From an uncultured Verrucomicrobiota bacterium (lineage in GTDB: Bacteria; Verrucomicrobiota; Kiritimatiellia; CAIQIC01; Lenti-01), in NCBI GenBank assembly GCA_937872095.1, contig CALMNW010000064.1, positions 1 to 64,000 on the forward strand: a stretch of DNA of 64,000 bases. Reading direction: 5' to 3'. Shown one piece after another: positions 56,068-64,000 of this stretch. Under the pieces are notes generated by a model, which was not told the origin of the DNA, made no database searches, and saw only the letters and a list, made by a program, of their open reading frames with translations. The number at the start of each line of letters is the position of its first letter. Within the stretch, counting starts at the first letter, position 1. The position numbers and the translations under genes are program-made.

Positions 56068-58842
56068 CGGCAATTCGACGCGCAGCCGGTAATAGCGCCG
56101 CGAAACGCGATTGGTGTCGACCAGGACGTCGTCCGCGCCGGTGCCGCGCCGCGGGCCTTGGCCGGGCACGGGGAACCAAACGCCGTCCGTCAGGTTGCTC
56201 GCGGCATCGAGGGCGTAGAGGCGGTTCGTCGACGTCGCGCAGCGCACTTCGAAAGAGTCCGTCCCGGGAACCCCGGTGGTCTGGAAGCAGGAATCCGGAT
56301 TTTCCGGATCGGTGTCGGCGACGTATTCCTCCCGGTTGCCCACGCCGTCGTCGTCGCCGTCCCCATCCGCATCGCCGGCGGCTCCGGCGTCGAGATGGTG
56401 CTTTTTCTCCCAGACGTCGGGCATGCCGTCCAGATCGGAATCGGCGCCGACCCGGCCGATTCGTTGGCCGGCCAGCGTCACGAGGTTGAAACCGTAGTTT
56501 CCGTTGCCGTCGAAATCCCCGGCGGCGCCCGCGCCCAGGTAATTGGCGGACAAGTAGCGGTCGTTGCCGGAGACGCCGTCGCTCGCGATCAAACCCGACA
56601 GGCGGCAGGAGCCGACGGACGCCGCGCCCAGCGGCGCGTTCAGGCTGCTCCAGGGAATCGCGATTTCCCAGCGGTCGGTCTGGCGGTTGCCGTCGTCGTC
56701 GGTCGAAACGGTCGGGACGTTGGTCGCGCCGTCGAATTGCGCAAGCCGGACGCCCGGCACGGGGACGAACCGCCCGACGGAGGCATCGACGTAGAACGCG
56801 CCCTGGCCGACGTCGCTCCCGCTTTCCAGTTCGAAGTGCGGGAAGGTGCCGTCGCCGTATTCGTCGCCCAGCATCAGGACCAGGTTCACGCCGGGATCGA
56901 AGACGACGTTGTGGAGGAAATCGAGACCGTCGGGCGTGCCGGAGAAGTCCCACAAGGTGGTCGCGGGATTCGGCAGCGTGTCGATCTGCAGGAAGAGGAG
57001 GATGGCGTTGTTGTCTCCGCCCGGGTCGAGTTCCGTGCCGCCGAGATAGAGGTAGTCGGCGTCGACGTTGACCTGGATCCGGCCGAAGCTTCCGAAGCCG
57101 TCCTGGTTCGTGGTTTCGAGAACCCCGCCGTCCGGATCGAAATCCACGGTTTCGCCGATGGCGTTCTGGTCCCCATCCGCCTTGGTCGCCAGGACCGGCG
57201 CATGCTCCACGAAATCGATCGCGGCCGGCGTTTCCGCCACGCGGTGCCGGATGGCCAGCGACCAGTCGCTCCCGCCGTTGTCGTCCCAGACGTCGCCGCC
57301 GTCGAAGAACGCCCATTCGAGCGCCGAGACGCCGGCGGGCACGGAATAGACGCAGGCGAAGGTGCCGTCGCCCCGCGGAGAAAGCGCGAGATCCTGCACG
57401 TCCTGCCAGCCGTCGTGTCCGAGGTGGACGTAGAGGTTTTCCGCGCGGGAAAGCGCGTTGTCGCCGGGAGCGTAGATCAAGGTCACGGCGTCGCCGTCGA
57501 ACGGAATGGACGGCTCCGCCGAGACGCGGCCGGCCGGCCAGGTGACCGTCTTGCCGGGCGCGATGCGGATGAGCGCGTCGGCCGGCTTGGCCCAGACGGC
57601 GATGGAGGCCGACGGATTGTGGACGACGTTTTCCGCGGGCGCGGTCAGGGCCTGGATGGCGGCCAGATAGGCGCGGACTTCTTCCATGCCCGCGTACCAG
57701 ACGTCGCCGCGGCGGCCCAGCGTCCGGCAGAGCGCGGCCATGTAGTCCCAGCTGTTGTCCACGTATCCGTTGTCGAGCTCGTAGCTGTGCCCCCAGATGA
57801 ACAGGAGCGCCATTTCTTCCTGCGTGCGGGCGACGAAGGCATCGGCGAACGCCGACGCGTTGGCGTGGTGGCAGGTGGGATGCCACTTCAGCGGATCGGC
57901 GGGCAGGTAATCCAGCGAGAAGGTCGGCTCGACGGTGCGGGAGCAGGTGATGCCCTGCCCGGCAATCTGCCCCATCACGCGGACGTCGTAGCCGCCCATG
58001 GGATACGACATGCTGCACGTATCGTAGCCCGCGATTCCCGACAACACCCAGCGGCAATGCCCCACCTGCCAGCGGACGGTTTCGTCGTCCACGTAGGTCA
58101 GGTCGGGATGGTTGACCGAATGCACGGACACCTCGTGCGGGGCGTAGATCGTCCGCACGTCTTCCGTGCTGACGAACGTCGCCTGGTCGAACCATTCGGA
58201 GCACAGATGGAAGGTTCCTTTGATCCCGTTTTGGTCGAAGATGGGAATCAAGCCGCGATCCTGGTCGTGCCCGTCGTCGTAGCTCATGATCAGCGCCTTC
58301 CAACGGCCGCCGGGAAAAGCGAAGCGGGAGCGGTCGATGGCCACGACCTCGCGGGCGCGGACGCCGTTGACGCGGACGGCGGAGGCCTGGTCGATCAGCG
58401 TGCGGATCGGACCCGCATCGATCTCGACGACGTTGGCGGCGCCGGCCTGGATCGCCAGGCGAAAGTTGCCGTCGTTGGAACGGAAATCGGTCTTGATGAG
58501 CGTGCTGCCCGCGTCGCCGGCGGCGACGAAACGGAAACCGAGGTTGGCTCCGTCCGGCTTGTCGGCCCAGTCGCTTCCCAGGGCCGTCGGTTCGACGGCG
58601 GAAAAATCGAACCGCAAGGCGTGGCCGGAAACGACGGCGCTATTCCCGAGGGCCCAGCCGTTCAGCGTGCCGATCAACGCGACGGAGTCGCCGTCGGCGG
58701 TGCCCCAGGCCGACGGGATGTTGGTGACGAAAACGGTCAGGCTCGTGTCGGCGCGCGCACTCCGGGCCGCCAGCATCGCCAACACGCCCAGCGCGAGGAG
58801 GCCCTTGGAGAGAACCGGCAACGCCATGGCGAGGAATTTCAT
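56065..58842 (-). CDS. Secreted multidomain polysaccharide deacetylase
   Basis: The 925-residue protein has a signal peptide (cut near residue 31) and a CBM-like N-terminal domain (ALIGTLNGWALGNSAV). A NodB-type deacetylase domain (about 180-400) has the catalytic SYDDGHD at 187-193 and the metal motif HSVNH. Next come a CBM25-like region (IYAPGDNALSRAENLYVHLG ... WAFFDGG), a DOMON-like beta region, and calcium-type thrombospondin-3 repeats (DSDLDGMPDVWEK, DADGDGDDDGVGNREEY). The starch-type binding modules suggest action on an alpha-glucan-like or cell-surface polymer. The C-terminal end of the protein is beta-rich. Confidence 0.85.
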   Translation of the reverse strand: MKFLAMALPVLSKGLLALGVLAMLAARSARADTSLTVFVTNIPSAWGTADGDSVALIGTLNGWALGNSAVVSGHALRFDFSAVEPTALGSDWADKPDGANLGFRFVAAGDAGSTLIKTDFRSNDGNFRLAIQAGAANVVEIDAGPIRTLIDQASAVRVNGVRAREVVAIDRSRFAFPGGRWKALIMSYDDGHDQDRGLIPIFDQNGIKGTFHLCSEWFDQATFVSTEDVRTIYAPHEVSVHSVNHPDLTYVDDETVRWQVGHCRWVLSGIAGYDTCSMSYPMGGYDVRVMGQIAGQGITCSRTVEPTFSLDYLPADPLKWHPTCHHANASAFADAFVARTQEEMALLFIWGHSYELDNGYVDNSWDYMAALCRTLGRRGDVWYAGMEEVRAYLAAIQALTAPAENVVHNPSASIAVWAKPADALIRIAPGKTVTWPAGRVSAEPSIPFDGDAVTLIYAPGDNALSRAENLYVHLGHDGWQDVQDLALSPRGDGTFACVYSVPAGVSALEWAFFDGGDVWDDNGGSDWSLAIRHRVAETPAAIDFVEHAPVLATKADGDQNAIGETVDFDPDGGVLETTNQDGFGSFGRIQVNVDADYLYLGGTELDPGGDNNAILLFLQIDTLPNPATTLWDFSGTPDGLDFLHNVVFDPGVNLVLMLGDEYGDGTFPHFELESGSDVGQGAFYVDASVGRFVPVPGVRLAQFDGATNVPTVSTDDDGNRQTDRWEIAIPWSSLNAPLGAASVGSCRLSGLIASDGVSGNDRYLSANYLGAGAAGDFDGNGNYGFNLVTLAGQRIGRVGADSDLDGMPDVWEKKHHLDAGAAGDADGDGDDDGVGNREEYVADTDPENPDSCFQTTGVPGTDSFEVRCATSTNRLYALDAASNLTDGVWFPVPGQGPRRGTGADDVLVDTNRVSRRYYRLRVELP

Positions 58843-58887
58843 GGGAACAGGCTAGCGCAGTTTCCCGGAATCCGTCAGTGACGCGAA

Positions 58888-59601
58888 TCACCGCGGATAA
58901 TCCCGGTAGACGATGAAATCGGCCAAGTCCGTGTCGGTGACCGTCTTCTGGAGCCATTCCTTGTCGACGACGGGATGCCCCCGGTTGAAGTCGACCGCCC
59001 CTTGCTCCTGGAGACGGGCGAACAGCCGGGTGACGTGTTCCCGGCTCATGTTCAGCAGGGAAGCGATTTCCGGCTGGAACACCTTGCTCCGGACATGGAA
59101 CTTGCCGTCCCGTTCTTCGGCATCCTCCAGGCAAAGCCGCCGCAGATAGAACGCGAGCATGCGCGTGCCGCTGCCGGACACCACGCTGAACAGCAGGTAT
59201 TTCGCGATCCGCGACAATTCGGACACCACGCGGTCCCGGATGCATTCGACGGCCATGAAGTGCTTCCGGAAATCGGCGGCGGCGATCCGCAGCAGTTCGC
59301 AATCTTCCAGCGCGGTCGCGGTGGTATGGGCCGCCGGCAACATGAATTCGCCGATCCCGAAACTTTCTCCGGAGTGCACGATGGCCAGCCGCATGGGTTC
59401 GCGCCCGTCGCCCCGTTCCTTTTCCAGGCCGACTTCCCCTTTCAGGACGACGTGGACGTGCCGCACCGGATCCCCTTCGCGGTAGATTTCGCAGTGCCGC
59501 TTGCAGCGCGTTTTCTCCGCGTACCGGGACAGCGCCTGGATCTGTTCGGGCGGACAACCCGCGAACAGCGGCAGCGCGGACATGGCGATTTCGGCGGTCA
59601 T
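58888..59601 (-). CDS. Crp/Fnr-family regulator
   Basis: The 237-residue protein has a cyclic-nucleotide-binding-like beta roll (YREGDPVRHVHVVLKGEVGL ... SGESFGIGEFML), a dimer helix and a C-terminal helix-turn-helix (FQPEIASLLNMSREHVTRLFARLQEQG). The arginine typical of cAMP binding is not evident, and the cysteines do not match the Fnr cluster pattern, so the ligand is unknown. The ATG overlaps the TsaC-like stop. Confidence 0.87.
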   Translation of the reverse strand: MTAEIAMSALPLFAGCPPEQIQALSRYAEKTRCKRHCEIYREGDPVRHVHVVLKGEVGLEKERGDGREPMRLAIVHSGESFGIGEFMLPAAHTTATALEDCELLRIAAADFRKHFMAVECIRDRVVSELSRIAKYLLFSVVSGSGTRMLAFYLRRLCLEDAEERDGKFHVRSKVFQPEIASLLNMSREHVTRLFARLQEQGAVDFNRGHPVVDKEWLQKTVTDTDLADFIVYRDYPR

Positions 59602-60233
59602 TTTCCTCCGTCCCGCGCGGGACGTTGCGCGGCGCGTTCGAGCGCCTCGCGGCCGATGGGGCCCGGGCGCAGGATTTCGATCTTTCCTGCGGACACCCGG
59701 ACCACCGTGCTGGGAGCGCCTTGCGCGACGGGTCCCGCGTCCAGCGCCAAGGCGACGTGCGGCGCGAGCGCGTCCCACGCTTCCTGCGCCGTCCGGGCGG
59801 CGGGCTCGCCGCTGCGGTTGGCGCTGGTCACCGCCGGCACCGTTCCGCCCAGTTCCCGCAGCCACGCCAGCGCCGTCGCGTGGTCCGGCACGCGGAATCC
59901 AACCCATTCCCCCGCCGCGGCCGGCAGCACCAGCGTCAACGGCCCCGGCCAGAACGCCGCGGCCAGCCGTTCGGCGACGGCGTCCACCCGCGCGCCCGAA
60001 GCGCGCACGGATTCGATGCCGTCCGCGAAAAGCGCGATGCGCTTGGATTCGTCCCGGCCTTTGGCCGCGTAGAGTTTCGCCATGGCTTCCGGCGCATCCG
60101 CGCGCGCGGCGACGCCGTAAACGGTTTCCGTCGGCACGACGACCAATTCCCCATGGTTCAGCAGCTCCGCCGCGCGCCGGATGGTTTCCGGCGTGGCCGG
60201 AACGAGGCCGGGCCGCTCAACGCTGCGCGCCAT
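59598..60233 (-). CDS. tsaC: TsaC/Sua5/YrdC-family protein
   Basis: The 211-residue protein has PTETVYGVAARADA, KGRDESKRIALF, WPGPLTLVLPA and AVTSANRSGEPAA, the YrdC fold that forms threonylcarbamoyl-AMP for tRNA t6A modification. The K-x-R and S-x-N binding residues are present. It lacks the Sua5 C-terminal domain, so it is TsaC-like; a YciO-type paralogue is the alternative. It overlaps the S41-like gene by 17 bp. Confidence 0.88.
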   Translation of the reverse strand: MARSVERPGLVPATPETIRRAAELLNHGELVVVPTETVYGVAARADAPEAMAKLYAAKGRDESKRIALFADGIESVRASGARVDAVAERLAAAFWPGPLTLVLPAAAGEWVGFRVPDHATALAWLRELGGTVPAVTSANRSGEPAARTAQEAWDALAPHVALALDAGPVAQGAPSTVVRVSAGKIEILRPGPIGREALERAAQRPARDGGK

Positions 60234-61524
60234 AGCCGAGCGCCTTCAGGCCCAGCAGCACGTCCGTCGCCCGGCGCAGGTAGGTGTCGTTGCGCGTGCG
60301 GTCCCGCAGCGCCTTGTCGTCCTTCTCCTCGTCGGTCATCGTCTTGCCCTTGCGCAGCACGGGCGCGTCCGGTTCGTAGACCGTCTCGTCCAGCGCGGAA
60401 TCGGTGATGACCACGTCGGGCTGCACGCCGGCGGCGCCGGCATAGACCGCGCCGTCGGGCAGCTTGAGCTGGCGCGTGGCCAGCAGCGCGTAGCGGCCCG
60501 TGGACAGCTTTTTCGGTTCGCGGATCATGGGATCGCCGGCCGTTTCGCGGCCGATCAGCATCGCGCCCTTCACGCCGCCGCCGAGCACCGCCGCCAGCAG
60601 TTCCGCCGCGCCGCTCGTTTCCTCGTCCACCAGCACCATCAGCGGCAGCGACGCTTCCGGCGCGGGGCCGGCTTTCACGGCGGCGATTTCGCGGCCTTGC
60701 CGGTCGTCCATCGCGTACAGCGTCTCGCCGAAGGGCGCGAATCGAGCCGCCACGGCCGGAATTTCCCCTTCCGCCGTCCCGTCCGCGCCGCGCAGGTCGA
60801 GAATGGCCCCCAGCTTGCCCGCCGCCTGCCATTTCTCCAGCGTCGCGGCGATTTCTCCGCCCGCGCCGACGAAGATCCCCGCCGCCCGCATGTAGCCCAT
60901 GCCGGCCGGCAGCTCTTCCACGTCCGTCAGCGACGCGTCCGCGCGCCGCACGCGCTCCACGGCAACCGTCCGGCTCTGGGCGTCCTCGCCGCGCACGACG
61001 ATCTCCAGCGCGGCGGCCTCGCCGCCAGCCAGCAGCCCGCGCACCATTTTCAGGTTCGCGCCGGTGAGAATTTCGCGGTCGGCGACCTTCTCGATCATCT
61101 CGCCTGGCAGGATGCCGGCGGCGGCCGCGGGCGACTCCGCCCGCACCGCCGCCACCTTGGGCAAGCCGTCCGCCACCGACGTCAGCGTCAGGCCGACGTC
61201 CCATTCGCGTTCCGAGAGGCGCTCGGAGCGGGCGGCCAGTTCGGCCTCGCTCAAAAACGCCGCCGTGGGTTCGCTGACGCGGATCAACGCCTCCAACAGC
61301 GCTTCCTTCGCGGCCGCGCCGTCCGGGTTCAGCCGATTGTCCCGCAGCAGCTGCGCGCCTTCCGCGACGGCGGCGCACAGATCCCGCTCGATATCCGCCG
61401 GCGCGGCGGCCGCGGCCGGCGCCGCCGGTTCGGCGCGCGCCGGTTCCGTTTGGGCCATCGCCTGGATCGCCAGTCCCATTCCGACGGCGCACAGCGCCGT
61501 TCCCATTTTCATCGTCCGATCCAT
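60217..61524 (-). CDS. S41-like (CtpA-type) protein, probably catalytically inactive
   Basis: The 435-residue protein has a signal peptide (AIQAMAQT), a linker, a PDZ domain (about 105-185; AVRAESPAAAAGILPGEMIEKV) and an S41 peptidase domain. At the catalytic serine position the sequence is TSGAAE, with Gly305 where the family has Ser. The lysine-bearing TFGKG motif is replaced by TAGDP (328-332). Both dyad residues therefore appear to be lost. AAAGG precedes the ATG at 61524. It lies 21 nt after the omptin gene. Confidence 0.82.
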   Translation of the reverse strand: MDRTMKMGTALCAVGMGLAIQAMAQTEPARAEPAAPAAAAAPADIERDLCAAVAEGAQLLRDNRLNPDGAAAKEALLEALIRVSEPTAAFLSEAELAARSERLSEREWDVGLTLTSVADGLPKVAAVRAESPAAAAGILPGEMIEKVADREILTGANLKMVRGLLAGGEAAALEIVVRGEDAQSRTVAVERVRRADASLTDVEELPAGMGYMRAAGIFVGAGGEIAATLEKWQAAGKLGAILDLRGADGTAEGEIPAVAARFAPFGETLYAMDDRQGREIAAVKAGPAPEASLPLMVLVDEETSGAAELLAAVLGGGVKGAMLIGRETAGDPMIREPKKLSTGRYALLATRQLKLPDGAVYAGAAGVQPDVVITDSALDETVYEPDAPVLRKGKTMTDEEKDDKALRDRTRNDTYLRRATDVLLGLKALGYGAQR

Positions 61525-61545
61525 GCGAAGCCTTTTCTGCGGATG

Positions 61546-62559
61546 TTAGAACCGGTATCCGCCGCCCAGGGAAATAACCATGTATTCGTTCTCGATGCCC
61601 GCGACGTCGTCGTCGCCGAAACTTTCGCCCGTCGAAGCGTCGTACGCTTCCATGTCGCCGACGATCAGGTCGATCGTCTGGACGTCCACGGCCGCCGACA
61701 GGAACACGCCTTTCAGGCGGCCCTTGGTGAAGTCGTAACGGACGTCCAGCCCGAAGCCGAGCATTTCGCCGTCTTCGAACGTCTCCTTGAATTCGATGGA
61801 ACGCGCCACGTGCTCGTCCCAATCCGTCGCTTCCACGGAGGGGCTGTAGGTCAGGCGCCCGGAGATGGTGAAGTCGCCGAGCATGAAGTCCGCGCCCGCG
61901 CCGACGTACGGCATCCGGAATTCCTGCTCGTAGTTGATCATTTTCTCGCCGTACAGATCCTGCGGCACGTAACCGTATTCCGGATAGAGCAGATACTTGC
62001 CGTGGTCTTCCCACGTCCAGCCGTTCTGCTTGTAGCCCGCGAACACGCGGCCCGTCGCGAGATCTTTCCACTGGATGAAATCCCACGCGACGTTCACGTC
62101 GAGGACGTAGCCTTCCGTCACGTCCACGTCGGAGAGCGAATAGTGCGTCCAATCCGACGAGCCGTAGTCCAGCCAATCGTAGTCGTCCATTTCGCCGCTG
62201 CCTTCCGTCAGGGCGTTCCAATAGCCGAAGTTGAGCGTCACGCCGTTGGCGGTGTTGAAGGTCAGATTCTTGTTGAGATCGATGCCCTTGACCATGTTCA
62301 TCGGCCGCACCGAGAAGTTGATGCCGCCCATCACGATGTCCTTCAGGTCCCAGTCCAGGCGGCTCAGCTGCCGCCGGCTGCCCGTGTCGTAGTCGTAGAC
62401 GTGTTCCTTCGCTTGGCCGTTCAGCAACCCGAACGACAGCTGCCCCGCCACGGAAGGAATCTTGCCTTCCTTCGCCGGCGCGATCACGTCCGCCTGGAAC
62501 GCCCAAGCCGCCATCGGAAACACCGCTACCGCCAATCCTGCCAGGATCCGCTTCTTCAT
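61546..62559 (-). CDS. Omptin-family outer-membrane protease
   Basis: The 337-residue protein has a signal peptide (cut near residue 20) and the omptin barrel pattern: SRLDWDLKDIVMGGINFSV, EMDDYDWLDYGSSDWTHYSLSD, INYEQEFRMPYVGAGADF, SVEATDWDEHVAR. The catalytic Asp pair (126/128) and the Asp-His pair (248/250) of OmpT/Pla are conserved. It ends with aromatic GGGYRF for barrel insertion. GAGGAG precedes ATG 62559. The long track ORF is a shadow extension. Confidence 0.87.
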   Translation of the reverse strand: MKKRILAGLAVAVFPMAAWAFQADVIAPAKEGKIPSVAGQLSFGLLNGQAKEHVYDYDTGSRRQLSRLDWDLKDIVMGGINFSVRPMNMVKGIDLNKNLTFNTANGVTLNFGYWNALTEGSGEMDDYDWLDYGSSDWTHYSLSDVDVTEGYVLDVNVAWDFIQWKDLATGRVFAGYKQNGWTWEDHGKYLLYPEYGYVPQDLYGEKMINYEQEFRMPYVGAGADFMLGDFTISGRLTYSPSVEATDWDEHVARSIEFKETFEDGEMLGFGLDVRYDFTKGRLKGVFLSAAVDVQTIDLIVGDMEAYDASTGESFGDDDVAGIENEYMVISLGGGYRF

Positions 62560-62716
62560 CGCCGTCTCTCCTCGTTGATGCGAGCCCCGATCCACCCGGC
62601 GGCGGGGGCCCATGCGCCGCATTCGATTATCGGCCAGTGTGATACTCCTCTCCCGCACCGTAAAGCCAAAAAAGACCCGGGTTCCGCTTTGCCGCCCCGC
62701 CCGTTTCTTCTTTTGC

Positions 62717-62745
62717 TTGTCCAACTCCATCTCCCGAGGCACAAT
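62717..62745 (+). promoter_or_regulatory. Promoter of manA
   Basis: TTGTCC, 17 bp, CACAAT; the -10 ends 9 nt before the ATG and no Shine-Dalgarno is visible. The opposite-strand promoter of the omptin gene must also lie in 62560-62710 but is unclear. Confidence 0.5.
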
Positions 62746-62754
62746 CCGATTTCT

Positions 62755-63753
62755 ATGGACTCGACGTTCCATATGCCCATCCTGCTCCAGCCGGTGTACA
62801 AGGAATACATCTGGGGCGGCGACCGGCTCATCCACGAATTCCACCGGCGCCTCAACGCCGGCATCTATGCCGAAGCCTGGGAAATCGCCGACCACCCCGA
62901 CGGCCGCACCCGCATCATCAACGGCCCCGACGCCGGCGCCACCTTGACGGAAGCCATCGGCCGGCGCGGCGCCGAACTCCTGGGCACCGGCCGCACGGAC
63001 AAATCCTTCCCCTTGCTCGTCAAGCTCATCGACGCCCGCGAAACCCTGTCCGTCCAGGTGCATCCGGACGACGAGGCCGCCGCCCGCTACGGCGGCGAGG
63101 CCAAGAGCGAGATGTGGTACGTCCTGTCCGCCACGCCCGACGCCCACATTTATTCCGGCTTCAAGCCCGGCGTGGGCCCCGCCGACTTCGAGAAAGCCCG
63201 CGCGGCCGGCACCATTCCGGCGCTGCTGCAGCGCTTTCCGGCGCGCCCCGGCATGGTGTTCAACACGCCCGGCGGGCGCGTCCACGCCATCGGCGCCGGC
63301 TGTCTCCTGCTCGAAGTCCAGCAGGACGCCAACACGACCTACCGGCTCTACGACTGGGATCGCCTCGACAAAACCGGCCAGCCCCGCAACCTGCACGTCG
63401 AAAAAGCCCTGCAGGTCGTCAATTGGAACCTCACCGGCAGTCCCGTCGCGCCCATCCAGCCCGAAATCCAGCAGGCCGGCGGACATGCCGTGCGCCTCCT
63501 GCTCGACGATCCCCATTTCCACGTCGAAGAATGGACCATTCCGGCACCCTGCCAGATCGAGCACGATTCCCGCAGCTTCCTGATCCTGTTCCCCATCGAC
63601 GGCGACGTGCGCATCAAGACGCCGGGCCAGCCCGCCATGATCCTCCAGCACGGCACCACCTGCCTGCTGCCGGCCGTCCTCAACGCCTTCACCCTCCAGC
63701 CCGCCAAGGCGGGCAACGGCGCCGTCCGCGTCCTCGTCACCCGCCGGCCATGA
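62755..63753 (+). CDS. manA: Mannose-6-phosphate isomerase, class I
   Basis: The 332-residue zinc cupin has KEYIWGGDRL, AEAWEIADHPDG, TLSVQVHPDDEAA (zinc ligands), KSEMWYVL, and PGGRVHAIGAGCLLLEVQQ. It interconverts mannose-6-P and fructose-6-P, feeding mannose into glycan synthesis. It is the short form (about 315-330 residues). The 1190-residue track ORF is a false extension. The stop overlaps the next start (ATGA). Confidence 0.93.
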   Translation: MDSTFHMPILLQPVYKEYIWGGDRLIHEFHRRLNAGIYAEAWEIADHPDGRTRIINGPDAGATLTEAIGRRGAELLGTGRTDKSFPLLVKLIDARETLSVQVHPDDEAAARYGGEAKSEMWYVLSATPDAHIYSGFKPGVGPADFEKARAAGTIPALLQRFPARPGMVFNTPGGRVHAIGAGCLLLEVQQDANTTYRLYDWDRLDKTGQPRNLHVEKALQVVNWNLTGSPVAPIQPEIQQAGGHAVRLLLDDPHFHVEEWTIPAPCQIEHDSRSFLILFPIDGDVRIKTPGQPAMILQHGTTCLLPAVLNAFTLQPAKAGNGAVRVLVTRRP

Positions 63754-64000
63754 ATCCCGCCCCCGTCCACGACGTCGCCATCGTCGGCCTCGGTGCCATC
63801 GGCATCCTGTACGCCGCCCAGATCGCCGCGCGCGGTCCCGCGCGCCTCCGCATCGTCGCCGACGCCGACCGCATCGCCCGCTACCGGGCGGATCCCCCGT
63901 CCTTCAACGGCCGGCGCCTCGACCTGACCTACGCGACTCCCGACCGGCCCGGCCCGCCCGCCGACCTCGTCCTCGTCGCCGTCAAATCCACCGCCTTGCA
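63750..64000 (+). CDS. panE: Ketopantoate reductase-like protein, N-terminal part
   Basis: The frame from ATG 63750 reads MNPAPVHDVAIVGLGAIGIL and runs off the window. It has the Rossmann GxGxxG motif (GLGAIG) and DLVLVAVKSTALQ, typical of 2-dehydropantoate 2-reductases (PanE/ApbA). It is missing from the ORF track because it is cut. It is coupled to manA by ATGA. Another NADP-dependent reductase of the same fold cannot be excluded. Confidence 0.75.
   Translation, partial: MNPAPVHDVAIVGLGAIGILYAAQIAARGPARLRIVADADRIARYRADPPSFNGRRLDLTYATPDRPGPPADLVLVAVKSTAL

Noticed and set aside
56023-58881. 952-residue plus-strand ORF
   Set aside because: Antisense to the deacetylase, which has clear domains; low-complexity Val/Gly/Arg composition.
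60181-63753. 1190-residue plus-strand ORF
   Set aside because: Only its last 332 codons (manA) are real; the rest is antisense to the omptin, S41-like and TsaC-like genes.

Overview
The window is GC-rich, densely coded chromosomal DNA from a Gram-negative bacterium. It encodes a secretin, an omptin-type outer-membrane protease, lipoproteins, GatCAB and the mevalonate enzyme MvaS. An unusual ECF-like sigma factor (N-terminal FPVTQWSLV) sits in an operon with a Ser/Thr kinase. Together these suggest a member of the PVC group, most likely Verrucomicrobiota/Kiritimatiellota. That placement is inference from gene content; no 16S gene is present. Many genes overlap by ATGA or GTGA, which implies long operons.

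Layout. 1-4.7 kb, minus strand: gatC-gatA-[GxxExxY gene]-gatB (partial) and ligA. 4.8-10.7 kb, plus strand: fumC, a helix-turn-helix protein, an OmpR-type response regulator with its PAS histidine kinase, and an EamA transporter. 10.8-12.1 kb: a zinc-ribbon membrane protein, the fluoride pair crcB-DUF190, and tRNA-Thr(CGT). 12.1-31.7 kb, minus strand: a type IV pilus / type II secretion-like locus with pilin subunits, two PilT ATPases, PilB, PilC, a secretin, PilO- and PilP-position proteins, a fused PilM-PilN, a membrane-anchored sigma-54 activator, and two large exported coiled-coil proteins. A well-spaced sigma-54 promoter lies in front of the main pilin. 31.8-33.5 kb: a GGDEF-REC-HD-GYP protein. 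33.7-39 kb: an SGNH/TPR protein and two glycosyltransferases with a membrane protein. 39.2-44.6 kb, plus strand: a ClC chloride channel/transporter, an SsnA-like aminohydrolase, MvaS and a small membrane protein. 44.6-46.7 kb: an accessory island with a frameshifted gene, an isoprenylcysteine-methyltransferase-like gene and several repeat families. 46.8-55.9 kb: GFA and flavin-reductase proteins, a curved-DNA tract, the sigma/kinase operon, a cupin, a MerR regulator with a small homologous partner, a possible DNA-base-modification pair, and a PLP enzyme. 56-64 kb: a multidomain polysaccharide deacetylase, then an operon of omptin, degenerate S41 protease, TsaC-like and Crp-like genes, then manA and a ketopantoate-reductase-like gene cut by the window edge.

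The most striking signals outside genes are: (i) five copies of an 8-3-8 palindrome (TTTTCCAC-N3-GTGGAAAA), two pairs of them at exactly 22-bp centre spacing, just upstream of two start codons on either side of the ClC gene; (ii) about twelve T/A tracts phased at close to 10 bp before the sigma-factor gene; (iii) a set of genes whose -10 box ends 6-11 nt before the start codon, suggesting leaderless mRNAs; (iv) a GxxExxY gene flanked by 36-bp repeats and inserted into the gat operon. All comparisons were made by eye; no searches or structure predictions were run.
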